Source: UBA9647 sp049522195
Lineage (GTDB): Bacteria; Bacteroidota; Ignavibacteria; UBA10030
Direction: 5' to 3'
NCBI GenBank assembly: GCA_049522195.1
Contig: JBEKOB010000122.1
Location: 1-8,875 of the forward strand
DNA length: 8,875 nt
In this document: positions 1 through 5,067 of the stretch, piece after piece
Layout: each line of letters opens with the position of its first letter
How positions within the stretch are numbered: position 1 is the stretch's first letter
Made by a program: the position numbers and the translations under genes
Notes under the pieces: model-generated
Told to the model about the DNA's origin: nothing
What the model saw: only the letters and a program-made list of their open reading frames with translations
The model's database searches: none

Positions 1-1
1 T

Positions 2-664
2 CTGAAACCGGCCCATCTCACATTCGAGCAGGCGGCAGCCGTCCCTGTGGCGGGACTCACCGCCCTGCAGGGCCTTCGCGACAAAGGACGGATTCAGCCG
101 GGGCAGAAGGTCCTGATCAACGGTGCGGCGGGTGGCGTTGGAACGTTTGCCGTGCAGATCGCCAAGTCCTTCGGCGCGGACGTCACCGGTGTGTGTAGCA
201 CGAGGAATGTAGACATGGTCCGATCGATTGGCGCAGACCACGTCATCGATTACACCAAAGAGGATTTCGCCCAAAGCGGTCAGCGTTACGATCTCATACT
301 CGATAACGTGGGAAACCGTTCGTTGGGGGATTGCAGGCGCGTCATGGTAGCCAAAGGTATTCTCGTGATGAACGGCGGAGGGTCGCTGAAACAGAACGAG
401 GGGAGCTGGATCGGACCTGTGGCTGGTTCGATCGCAGCGCTTGTGTTGTCACCGTTCGTGAGCCAGAAATTGGTCTCGTTTCTGGCGTCAATAAACAAAC
501 AGGACCTGGTCGTCTTGAAAGAGCTTATCGATGCCAAGAAGGTAACACCGGTCATCGACAGGTGTTACGGGTTGATTGAGGTCCCCGAGGCTATCCGGTA
601 TCTGGAAGAAGGGCACGCCCGGGGAAAAGTCGTAATAACTTTGGAACATAACAGCAAAACCTAA
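2..664 (+). CDS. Zinc-independent NAD(P)H quinone oxidoreductase / NAD(P)-dependent alcohol dehydrogenase (5' truncated by window edge)
   Basis: The reading frame is open from the first base, so the N-terminal catalytic part lies outside the window; 220 residues are visible. The sequence matches the medium-chain dehydrogenase/reductase superfamily, quinone oxidoreductase branch. After the typical AAAVPVAGLTALQ helix come a Rossmann nucleotide-binding motif (INGAAGGVG) and the downstream GADHVIDY segment. The C-terminal half ends in EAIRYLEEGHARGKVVI, the usual end of this family. No cluster of four structural-zinc cysteines is seen, which favours the zinc-free type. By family knowledge, these enzymes use NADPH to reduce quinones or enones, or act as alcohol dehydrogenases, in the cytoplasm; the substrate cannot be read from sequence. 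The next gene starts 66 bp downstream. Confidence 0.9.
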   Translation: MKPAHLTFEQAAAVPVAGLTALQGLRDKGRIQPGQKVLINGAAGGVGTFAVQIAKSFGADVTGVCSTRNVDMVRSIGADHVIDYTKEDFAQSGQRYDLILDNVGNRSLGDCRRVMVAKGILVMNGGGSLKQNEGSWIGPVAGSIAALVLSPFVSQKLVSFLASINKQDLVVLKELIDAKKVTPVIDRCYGLIEVPEAIRYLEEGHARGKVVITLEHNSKT

Positions 665-730
665 AAACGCGCTGCACCCGACGGCCGCGGCGGTGAAATC
701 GCGTGGAGCATCCACAACGGAGTATCCTTA

Positions 731-1186
731 ATGGCAATATCGCGTGATACCATCCTTCCTTATTCCTCAATCATTCTCGATTGCTTCGATGGTCACACTC
801 CTATCCTCGAGTGTGCTCAGCAATTGAAAAAAGCTGGATTGCAGTTCAATGACAAAACTGATTTGGCGAAAGAGTCCGAGTTCCTCGAATCTGTCAAGGA
901 TATTGCGCTTGAGGCAGCATTGAAGGACAATAAAGACGTAAAGCCTTCGGCATTTGCTTTCGACATCCTCCTCATCATGGGTGGGCGCATGGAGCTTGAT
1001 AGAAAGGCTCTCGCGGATTTGATTGTCGGTATTGATTCTGTGTTGAATCATGACGTAAGAGCGACAAGAGATGTCAAGAGCGGATTAAGAACGGCGATAA
1101 TATACATCAAGAAATCTTATCCGTCAGTTCTGACGTGGCTTCCGCTCAAGTACCAGCAATTTGTAAGAACATTCAGAGGCGTTTAA
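731..1186 (+). CDS. Hypothetical protein, 151 residues, family not recognised
   Basis: I do not recognise this protein. It is a complete 151-residue reading frame starting with ATG; GGAG at about 719-722 can serve as a ribosome binding site. The sequence is rich in charged and hydrophobic residues in helix-like periodicity (for example residues 38-65 and 90-110). It has no signal peptide, no membrane segment and no cysteine pair for metal binding. A short aromatic/basic C-terminus reads TWLPLKYQQFVRTF. A soluble, largely alpha-helical cytoplasmic protein is the likeliest reading. Its codons are visibly A+T-richer than those of the dehydrogenase before it, which suggests a different origin. 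A palindromic repeat begins 5 bp after the stop codon. Confidence 0.7.
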   Translation: MAISRDTILPYSSIILDCFDGHTPILECAQQLKKAGLQFNDKTDLAKESEFLESVKDIALEAALKDNKDVKPSAFAFDILLIMGGRMELDRKALADLIVGIDSVLNHDVRATRDVKSGLRTAIIYIKKSYPSVLTWLPLKYQQFVRTFRGV

Positions 1187-1190
1187 TCGT

Positions 1191-1230
1191 CGCCTGCCTG
1201 CCGGAGTGCCTCCGGCACGCAGGCAGGGCG
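1191..1230. repeat. Imperfect palindromic repeat, CCTGCCTGC / GCAGGCAGG arms
   Basis: Outer arms CCTGCCTGC (1193-1201) and GCAGGCAGG (1219-1227) are perfect complements, and CGC/GCG extends them loosely. Inside, two exclusive folds are possible: GTGCC/GGCAC around TCC, or CCGGAG/CTCCGG around TGC. It begins 5 bp after a stop codon, but no T-tract follows directly (the nearest T-run is at about 1252-1258), so a simple terminator is not supported. The arms are unrelated to the GTCAGGAC palindromes later in the window. I recall similar CCTGCC-rich dispersed palindromes in many environmental genomes, but a single copy here cannot prove a family. Confidence 0.7.
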
Positions 1231-1342
1231 CGGCAACTTACACGACCGCCTTCTTTTTTGGCCAGCCGCCATCCCTTAGGTGGTTTGAAATTGTTAAGTC
1301 ACGCAGTACACTTACTAGATATATACATATAAGGAGAAACAA

Positions 1343-1537
1343 ATGTCAAAATGCCCGTATTGCAAACAAGAGATCACTTTGGAAAAAACCAAAAGAGAAT
1401 CTGGCGATTTCAGCGAAGAAGTACACAAAGAGGTATCTGGTGTAGTAAAAAAAGAAATCATGTACTCATGTCCGCATTGTGAATCCGTCTTGGGATTCGG
1501 CTTTTTCATTGGCGGTCTCCTTACTGGCAGACCTTAA
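1343..1537 (+). CDS. Small zinc-ribbon protein, 64 residues
   Basis: This is a 64-residue protein with a strong ribosome binding site (AAGGAG at 1331-1336, six bases before ATG). Two CxxC knuckles, C4-P-Y-C7 and C43-P-H-C46, are spaced as in zinc ribbons and would hold one zinc ion. The 35 residues between them are highly charged (Lys/Glu). After the second knuckle comes a short hydrophobic, glycine-rich tail (about residues 49-60), which could be a membrane-contacting segment or part of the fold. Zinc ribbons of this size commonly bind nucleic acid or protein partners; the specific role is unknown. The gene is A+T-rich like the previous one and is followed by about 250 bp without a gene. Confidence 0.75.
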   Translation: MSKCPYCKQEITLEKTKRESGDFSEEVHKEVSGVVKKEIMYSCPHCESVLGFGFFIGGLLTGRP

Positions 1538-1562
1538 GTCGTTTCGGTGTCATGCTTACAAA

Positions 1563-1628
1563 GGTGCCTCCAAACCGCTCCACCAAGCGTTTGACCTGGT
1601 GGAACCGGCGTTGGTACAATATGGCGCC
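1563..1628. repeat. Large imperfect palindrome in the 1538-1794 intergenic stretch
   Basis: Three nested arms can pair: GGTGCC (1563-1568) with GGCGCC (1623-1628, one G-T wobble), CCAA (1570-1573) with TTGG (1611-1614), and CCACCA (1580-1585) with TGGTGG (1597-1602). The unpaired gaps are uneven on the two sides. It lies 26 bp after the zinc-ribbon stop codon. No T-tract follows, and no complete attC core boxes are present. It may be a folded recombination site remnant, an RNA structure or chance; only the arms themselves are seen. Confidence 0.4.
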
Positions 1629-1690
1629 ACGAAATCTTGATGTGTATAGATAATTATCGTGTGCGCGAGTTCGGTGTGTTAGTAAGATTT

Positions 1691-1757
1691 ACGTTTCCGC
1701 AAGTTATCTACGCGCCGAAGACGCTTCTCAGGCGCATCTCCAACGTTAGGCGGACGT
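1691..1757. repeat. Imperfect palindrome ending in an attC-like GTTAGGC core (possible degenerate integron attC site)
   Basis: Nested arms can pair: ACGT (1691-1694 / 1754-1757), CCGC/GCGG (1697-1700 / 1750-1753), GTT/AAC (1703-1705 / 1742-1744), GCGCC/GGCGC (1712-1716 / 1731-1735) and GAAG/CTTC (1717-1720 / 1724-1727). The GTT/AAC pair is six bases from the GCGCC/GGCGC pair on both sides. The right end reads CAACGTTAGGCG, which contains GTTAGGC (1745-1751), a perfect match to the integron R' core consensus GTTRRRY. The matching R'' box (RYYYAAC) is absent on the left, so this is at best a degenerate site. It precedes the 50-residue gene at 1795. Confidence 0.4.
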
Positions 1758-1794
1758 CAATCATCACAGCGCCACACATGCAGCGAGGGTCCCC

Positions 1795-1947
1795 ATGATT
1801 CGCAAACTCAAGAACGGTCGTTACCGCCTCTACTCCCTGAAGAAGAATCCGAAAACAGGGCATCGGCGCAACTTAGGCACGTTCACGACTCGGGCGGCGG
1901 CTGAAAAGCACGAGCGGGAAGTGCAGTTCTTCAAGCGACAGGGCTGA
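1795..1947 (+). CDS. 50-residue basic protein resembling the arm-type DNA-binding segment of tyrosine integrases
   Basis: Translation gives 50 residues beginning MIRKLKNGRYRLYS and ending EREVQFFKRQG. A ribosome binding site, GAGGG at 1785-1789, sits five bases before the ATG. The pattern of basic residues, an aromatic strand (YRLYS), KNPKTGHRRNLGTF, then a helix TRAAAEKHEREVQ, is that of the small three-stranded-sheet-plus-helix arm-binding domain found at the N-terminus of many phage integrases; here it stands alone. I recall very similar stand-alone 50-residue hypothetical proteins in other bacteria, so it is probably a real conserved gene and not an integrase fragment. DNA binding is inferred. 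It lies between attC-like half-sites (GTTAGGC 43 bp before the start, GCCTAAC 12 bp after the stop). Confidence 0.75.
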   Translation: MIRKLKNGRYRLYSLKKNPKTGHRRNLGTFTTRAAAEKHEREVQFFKRQG

Positions 1948-1959
1948 TACACCGATTGC

Positions 1960-1989
1960 GCCTAACCGCGAGTTGCAGCTGATGCGGTT
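1960..1989. other. attC-like left half-site with GCCTAAC core and AACCGC/GCGGTT hairpin
   Basis: GCCTAAC (1960-1966) fits the integron R'' consensus RYYYAAC and lies 12 bp after the stop codon of the 50-residue gene, where an attC site would begin in a cassette. AACCGC (1964-1969) pairs with GCGGTT (1984-1989). No GTTRRRY box follows within the usual length of an attC site, so if it is one, its right half has been lost or replaced. The core is the exact complement of GTTAGGC at 1745-1751. Confidence 0.3.
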
Positions 1990-2046
1990 CGGACACTCGA
2001 CCGAGTCTGCGCTCTTGGCAGTCAAGAAGCAGCATCAATTTACCTC

Positions 2047-2097
2047 GGTATCAGGACTTCCCTGTCCGCCATGTTTTGTGGCGGATGTCCTGACAAG
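2047..2097. repeat. Extended REP-like palindrome with nested hairpin
   Basis: Outer arms TCAGGAC (2051-2057) and GTCCTGA (2087-2093) are the same arms as in the short palindromes near the transposase, and the left flank GGTATCAGGAC differs from GGTGTCAGGAC by one base. Instead of a four-base loop, the centre holds a second hairpin, TCCGCCA (2065-2071) with TGGCGGA (2079-2085). The copy therefore looks like a REP with a second stem-loop in its loop, or a distinct subfamily. Confidence 0.65.
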
Positions 2098-2218
2098 ACA
2101 AGTAGTCGAGTGAATGGATTGACGGGATCATATGTGACGACATTGTGCAATATGGGTCGCGAACCGATGTTCCGCATCGTAGGTGGATCATTCTAATCAA
2201 TATTACGCAGACCAGGAC

Positions 2219-2223
2219 GGAGG
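2219..2223 (+). promoter_or_regulatory. Ribosome binding site that decides the DinB-like start
   Basis: GGAGG touches the first possible ATG (2224) with no spacing, but lies six bases before the second in-frame ATG (2230). The second is therefore the better start, and the resulting N-terminus (MTTDEARELFGYGSWA) matches the usual start of the family. Confidence 0.75.
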
Positions 2224-2229
2224 ATGGAG

Positions 2230-2739
2230 ATGACTACCGACGAGGCTAGAGAGCTGTTCGGCTACGGATCATGGGCCACTGCCCGGATGTTCAGCGCGGC
2301 GGAAGCCCTAGCGGAGGAGCAGGTCAATGCCCCTGCGGCGAGTAGCTTCCCGTCCGTCGGAGCCACACTGGCTCACATCGTTGCAGCTGAGTGGATCTGG
2401 TCGCGTCGGTGGCTGGGGGAGAGTCCGACGTCCGCGCCAGCCTGGGCAGCCAAGGCGAGCCTGGGTGAGCTGAAAGCCGAATTCAAAGCAGTAGAAGCAG
2501 AGCGCATTTCTTTTCTCGCTAACCTGACGGATGCGGAACTGGGGGGAGTGTTTTCGTACCGCGGGATGGACGGGAAGGACTTCTCGCATCCGCTCGGACA
2601 ACTGGTGCAGCACGTGGTCAACCACTCGACGTATCACCGTGGCCAGCTTGCGACTCAGTTGCGTCAACTGGGACACACTCCACCTAACACGGACTTCACC
2701 AGGTACCTTCGAGAAGCGAAGCACCCAGGTGCTATCTAG
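2230..2739 (+). CDS. DinB-like (YfiT/DinB superfamily) putative metal-dependent protein
   Basis: The protein has 169 residues when started at 2230, the normal length for DinB-family four-helix-bundle proteins. The three histidines expected for the metal site are visible: H49 (LAHIVAAEWIW) in helix 2 and H132 and H136 in NHSTYHRGQL near the C-terminus, with H128 just before. The N-terminal helix ELFGYGSWATARM is also typical. Relatives include DNA-damage-inducible proteins of Bacillus and thiol (bacillithiol or mycothiol) S-transferases such as BstA; most members have no assigned substrate, and none can be given here. It is cytoplasmic, with no signal peptide or membrane segment. A REP palindrome lies 56 bp after the stop. 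Confidence 0.9.
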   Translation: MTTDEARELFGYGSWATARMFSAAEALAEEQVNAPAASSFPSVGATLAHIVAAEWIWSRRWLGESPTSAPAWAAKASLGELKAEFKAVEAERISFLANLTDAELGGVFSYRGMDGKDFSHPLGQLVQHVVNHSTYHRGQLATQLRQLGHTPPNTDFTRYLREAKHPGAI

Positions 2740-2795
2740 TTACCGGTTCAAGCTGACAAGCGACACAAGGTTTGCAAGGTACGGATATTCTCGTC

Positions 2796-2820
2796 GGTGT
2801 CAGGACTTTCGTCCTGACAC
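2796..2820. repeat. REP palindrome, copy A
   Basis: A leading G is followed by GTGTCAGGAC, loop TTTC and GTCCTGACAC: a perfect 10-bp stem. All 25 bases are identical to the copy at 3287-3311. It lies 56 bp after the DinB-like stop codon and 119 bp before the membrane-protein start. No T-tract follows. Confidence 0.85.
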
Positions 2821-2927
2821 TTACCTGCAACCAGCACCGCTTGGACTCAGGGTATCGGGGGTCGTGGTTCTGAGATCAGTTCGGAGACATTGTTGCTGTG
2901 GAATCCGTTGTGGCAACCACGTATTCT

Positions 2928-2935
2928 AAGGAGGG
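2928..2935 (+). promoter_or_regulatory. Strong ribosome binding site for the small membrane protein
   Basis: AAGGAGGG, the strongest Shine-Dalgarno sequence in the window, lies four bases before the ATG at 2940. It rules out the longer in-frame start near 2898, which has no such site. Confidence 0.8.
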
Positions 2936-2939
2936 TATC

Positions 2940-3245
2940 ATGAAATGGTATCATTATGTTGCTTGCGTGTTTGCTGGTTTGTTCCTTACGAATGCTGTCC
3001 CACACTTCGTACATGGAATATCCGGTGATTACTTTCCTTCGCCATTTGCTAGTCCACCGGGTAAGGGACTGTCTTCTCCGACAGTCAATGTGTTGTGGGG
3101 TCTTGCTAATTTTCTTATCGGGTACATCCTTTTGAGGATAGGCAAACTCTCTCAAACAAATAAATGGAGTCTTCTCGCATTTTTCGCCGGCGTCATTTAC
3201 ATCAGCATATCATTAAGCATGGTATTCGTCGATAAAATGCATTAG
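2940..3245 (+). CDS. Small conserved integral membrane protein, 101 residues
   Basis: The start at 2940 is chosen from the strong AAGGAGGG. Three hydrophobic segments are visible: about residues 6-20, 49-67 and 76-96. Between the first two lies a polar/proline-rich stretch, PHFVHGISGDYFPSPFASPP, followed by GKGLSSPTVNVLWG. I recall this PHFV-G-SG/FP-PFA-PPGKG-SSP-VN-LWG pattern in many hypothetical proteins of other bacteria, so this is a conserved family, but no function is known to me. A short positively charged patch (RIGKLSQTNK) between helices two and three probably faces the cytoplasm. The gene sits between two identical REP palindromes (2796-2820 and 3287-3311). Confidence 0.85.
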   Translation: MKWYHYVACVFAGLFLTNAVPHFVHGISGDYFPSPFASPPGKGLSSPTVNVLWGLANFLIGYILLRIGKLSQTNKWSLLAFFAGVIYISISLSMVFVDKMH

Positions 3246-3286
3246 GCATCACTCACACGAAACTGCAAGGGGTGGACTGGTCCTCA

Positions 3287-3311
3287 GGTGTCAGGACTTT
3301 CGTCCTGACAC
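3287..3311. repeat. REP palindrome, copy B
   Basis: Identical over 25 bases to 2796-2820: G, then GTGTCAGGAC, loop TTTC, GTCCTGACAC. It begins 41 bp after the stop codon of the small membrane protein and has no T-tract. The perfect identity suggests recent copying or conversion. Confidence 0.85.
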
Positions 3312-3352
3312 GCCCGAATGCACACTTGGCGGGATCTGTCGGATCGGGATTG

Positions 3353-3371
3353 GCCGCCGTCCGTTAGGTGG
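3353..3371 (+). repeat. 19-base repeat GCCGCC-TTAGGTGG, second copy (first copy at 1265-1283)
   Basis: GCCGCCGTCCGTTAGGTGG here matches GCCGCCATCCCTTAGGTGG at 1265-1283 in 17 of 19 positions. Both lie upstream of a gene start in the same direction: 21 bp before the ATG at 3393, and 59 bp before the ATG at 1343. This copy contains GTTAGGT (3363-3369), a match to the integron R' core GTTRRRY; the first copy has C in place of the first G. Confidence 0.5.
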
Positions 3372-3382
3372 CACTACTCAGC

Positions 3383-3387
3383 AGAGG
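3383..3387 (+). promoter_or_regulatory. Ribosome binding site that decides the methyltransferase start
   Basis: AGAGG lies five bases before the ATG at 3393. The longer in-frame start at 3318 has no such site, would begin 6 bp after a REP palindrome, and would add 25 residues unlike the hydrophobic N-terminus of the family. Confidence 0.7.
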
Positions 3388-3392
3388 TAATC

Positions 3393-3869
3393 ATGTTTGT
3401 TCTTGTTCGTTCGGTCACTTACGCTGCACTCTTTATCGGCCTCGTGCTCATCTACGTACCGGCGCGCCTCCTGACCTGGTCGGGCATTGTCCCCCCGGCC
3501 GCGATTGAGGTCCAGCAGGTTGCCGGGATGGTGCTTGGGGCTGCCGGCGCCGCGGTCGCTCTGTGGTGCGTATTCACCTTTGCAACTGTCGGCAGAGGCA
3601 CCCCGGCGCCCTTCGATCCGCCTCGCCGACTGGTGATTCAGGGCCCGTATCGTTTTGTGCGGAATCCCATGTACATTGGTGCAGGACTCGCTCTCGCCAG
3701 CGCAGCGCTCTTCTACGAGTCTTTGCCGCTTCTGGGTTATACCGGTCTCTTCTTTCTCGCGACTCAGATCTTTGTGGTGTGGTACGAGGAACCCACGCTG
3801 CGGCAAACCTTCGGGCAAGAGTACGAAGCATACAGCCGACAGGTCAGGCGATGGTGGCCGAGACCCTGA
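3393..3869 (+). CDS. Isoprenylcysteine carboxyl methyltransferase (ICMT)/phospholipid-methyltransferase-like membrane protein
   Basis: With the start at 3393 the protein has 158 residues. Hydrophobic segments lie at about residues 8-24, 43-63, 93-109 and 113-130. The signature of this SAM-dependent membrane methyltransferase family is present: GPYRFVRNPMYIG (84-96) in the SAM-binding region, then EEPTLRQTFGQEYEAYSRQVRRWWP (132-156), whose Glu and Tyr/Arg residues are conserved in ICMT and PEMT-like enzymes. Members methylate carboxyl, lipid or other small acceptors at the cytoplasmic membrane face; bacteria usually lack prenylated proteins, so the true acceptor is unknown. The SET-domain gene follows after 21 bp, so the two methyltransferases are probably co-transcribed. 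Confidence 0.88.
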   Translation: MFVLVRSVTYAALFIGLVLIYVPARLLTWSGIVPPAAIEVQQVAGMVLGAAGAAVALWCVFTFATVGRGTPAPFDPPRRLVIQGPYRFVRNPMYIGAGLALASAALFYESLPLLGYTGLFFLATQIFVVWYEEPTLRQTFGQEYEAYSRQVRRWWPRP

Positions 3870-3890
3870 GACTCAAAAGGACTTCTCAAT

Positions 3891-4418
3891 ATGAACGACA
3901 TCGAAGTCAAGCCGTCTTCTATCCAAGGTCTGGGAATCTTCGCGCTACGATCGTTTCGTGCCGGCGACCGCATCAGCCGTGTCAATGTCGTACGGGAAAT
4001 CACAGCAGAAGCTCCGATCCGCGAGGATCTTGGTGAGCGAATCGACCATTGTGATTATCCTGATGGCAAGGTCTTACTGCTGGGTTTTCCGGATCGTCAC
4101 ATCAATCACTGTTGTGATCCGAACACGTATCAATTGTTTGAGGAAGAGGCATCATATCTTGTGGCCCGACGCGATATTTCTGCGGGAGAAGAAATTACGT
4201 GCGACTACAACGTCAACATCACCAACGGCACGGCCTGGCCATGCAATTGCGGCGCGAGCCGCTGTCGCAAAGTAGTTGCAGGCGACTTCTTTCTTCTGCC
4301 GTTAGAGTGGCAGCGTGAGTATCGCCCTTCGCTCGCCGAGTGGTTCGTTCGGCGAAATCGTGACCGTGTTGAGGCACTTGATCGATGTGAGAATGGCCTA
4401 ACCAATCCCCCCGGATAG
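3891..4418 (+). CDS. SET-domain protein (putative protein-lysine methyltransferase) with post-SET cysteines
   Basis: The protein has 175 residues, mostly a minimal SET domain. In order: GLGIFALRSFRAGD (13-26), the SAM-contacting first motif; INHCCDPN (71-78), matching the NHSCxPN motif with Cys74 in place of Ser; EEITCDYN ending in Asp105-Tyr106, the ExxxDY motif with the catalytic Tyr; and a post-SET zinc cluster C118-x-C120-x4-C125, which with Cys75 could bind one zinc. SET enzymes transfer methyl groups from SAM to lysines of proteins; in bacteria targets are rarely known. It has no signal peptide, so it should be cytoplasmic. AAAAGGA at 3875-3881 is its ribosome binding site. The GC-poor C-terminal tail (from about 150) has no recognised role. 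Confidence 0.9.
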   Translation: MNDIEVKPSSIQGLGIFALRSFRAGDRISRVNVVREITAEAPIREDLGERIDHCDYPDGKVLLLGFPDRHINHCCDPNTYQLFEEEASYLVARRDISAGEEITCDYNVNITNGTAWPCNCGASRCRKVVAGDFFLLPLEWQREYRPSLAEWFVRRNRDRVEALDRCENGLTNPPG

Positions 4419-4421
4419 AAG

Positions 4422-4433
4422 ACACCCGGGTGT
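4422..4433. repeat. Perfect 12-bp palindrome ACACCCGGGTGT after the SET gene
   Basis: The dyad is perfect and starts 3 bp after the SET-gene stop codon. With no loop it suits a double-stranded protein-binding dyad better than an RNA hairpin, and there is no T-tract for termination. It could also be chance. Confidence 0.35.
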
Positions 4434-4487
4434 TCGGATCATCCCACCAGTGTCCGTCCCCAAACCATCATCTTGGAAAAGCACTCA

Positions 4488-5003
4488 ATGAAAACAGTAT
4501 TGAAAATTCTGCTGCCGGTTGTTCTGGTTTGCCTCTCGGTTTCGGCACAACAATCGTCCTTTCAGGATCCCTTGGTCGATCACATGATCGGGAAGTGGGT
4601 TCTTCGGGGGACGATAGCTGGAAAAGAGACAACACACGATATCGTTGCAGCGTGGGTGTTGGCTCACCAGTACGTGCAACTCCATGAAATCTCACATGAA
4701 AAGAACACCAACGGCAAAGCGGCGTATGAGGCGATCGTTTTCATAGGCTGGGATCAACCATCGAATCGGTACGCCTGTCTTTGGCTTGATGTCACTGGTG
4801 GCGGTGGTCTCTCTGCTCAGGCCATCGGTCATGGAAAAAGGAGTGGGGACAAAATCCCGTTCTTGTTCAAGGGGGCCGACGGGAGCCAGTTCCACACAAC
4901 ATTTGTGTACGAGGAAGAGACTGACACCTGGCAGTGGTTGATGGATGGTGAAGAGAATGGGAAACTCCAACCCTTCGCACGGGTGAAGCTCACGAAGAAG
5001 TAG
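4488..5003 (+). CDS. Secreted DUF1579-like / lipocalin-like protein
   Basis: The ATG at 4488 gives 171 residues beginning MKTVLKILLPVVLVCLSVSAQ, a clear Sec signal peptide with probable cleavage around residues 20-22 (VSA-QQ). A longer TTG-started frame at 4473 would only add five polar residues. The mature part starts with DPLVDHMIGKWVLRGTIAGKETTHDI, followed by alternating strands ending in WQWLMDGEENGKLQPFARVKLTKK, as in DUF1579 and lipocalin-like beta-barrel proteins; I place it there by pattern, with moderate certainty. No lipobox cysteine follows the signal, so it should be periplasmic or exported. Function is unknown. A REP palindrome starts 15 bp after the stop. Confidence 0.8.
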   Translation: MKTVLKILLPVVLVCLSVSAQQSSFQDPLVDHMIGKWVLRGTIAGKETTHDIVAAWVLAHQYVQLHEISHEKNTNGKAAYEAIVFIGWDQPSNRYACLWLDVTGGGGLSAQAIGHGKRSGDKIPFLFKGADGSQFHTTFVYEEETDTWQWLMDGEENGKLQPFARVKLTKK

Positions 5004-5018
5004 ATTTAGTCCCCCGGG

Positions 5019-5038
5019 GTCAGGACTTACGTCCTGAC
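5019..5038. repeat. REP palindrome, copy C (left flank of the transposase gene)
   Basis: GTCAGGAC, loop TTAC, GTCCTGAC: a perfect 8-bp stem with the same arms as copies A and B and one loop change. It is preceded by GGG, close to the leading GG of the other copies. It lies 15 bp after the stop of the secreted protein and 29 bp before the transposase start. Confidence 0.85.
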
Positions 5039-5067
5039 TCTAACAAGTAACAGGTACTGGTGACTAT

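Larger units (their letters stand above)
1948..2229. other. Intergenic region without a recognisable gene
   Basis: No credible coding region is seen on either strand between the 50-residue gene and the DinB-like gene. The stretch contains the attC-like half-site at 1960-1989, a long-range inverted pair ACCGAG/CTCGGT (2000-2005 / 2044-2049) and the extended GTCAGGAC-type palindrome at 2047-2097. The last 120 bases hold nothing recognised except the ribosome binding site of the next gene. Confidence 0.5.

Noticed and set aside
1291..1321. Possible promoter TTGTTA / TAGATA before the zinc-ribbon gene
   Set aside because: The spacing is 19 bases and both boxes are weak; in an A+T-rich stretch this is not enough evidence, and the host's promoter consensus is unknown.
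2308..2724. 138-codon minus-strand open frame
   Set aside because: It is a shadow of the DinB-like gene, whose metal-binding histidines are clear on the plus strand.
3563..4036. 157-codon plus-strand open frame across the methyltransferase and SET genes
   Set aside because: It runs out of frame through two genes with clear motifs, and its translation has the Arg/Ser/Cys-rich look of a shadow frame.
4396..4402. GCCTAAC near the end of the SET gene as an attC left core
   Set aside because: It matches the core and its position is suggestive, but it lies in codons of the SET tail, and no GTTRRRY partner follows before the next gene.
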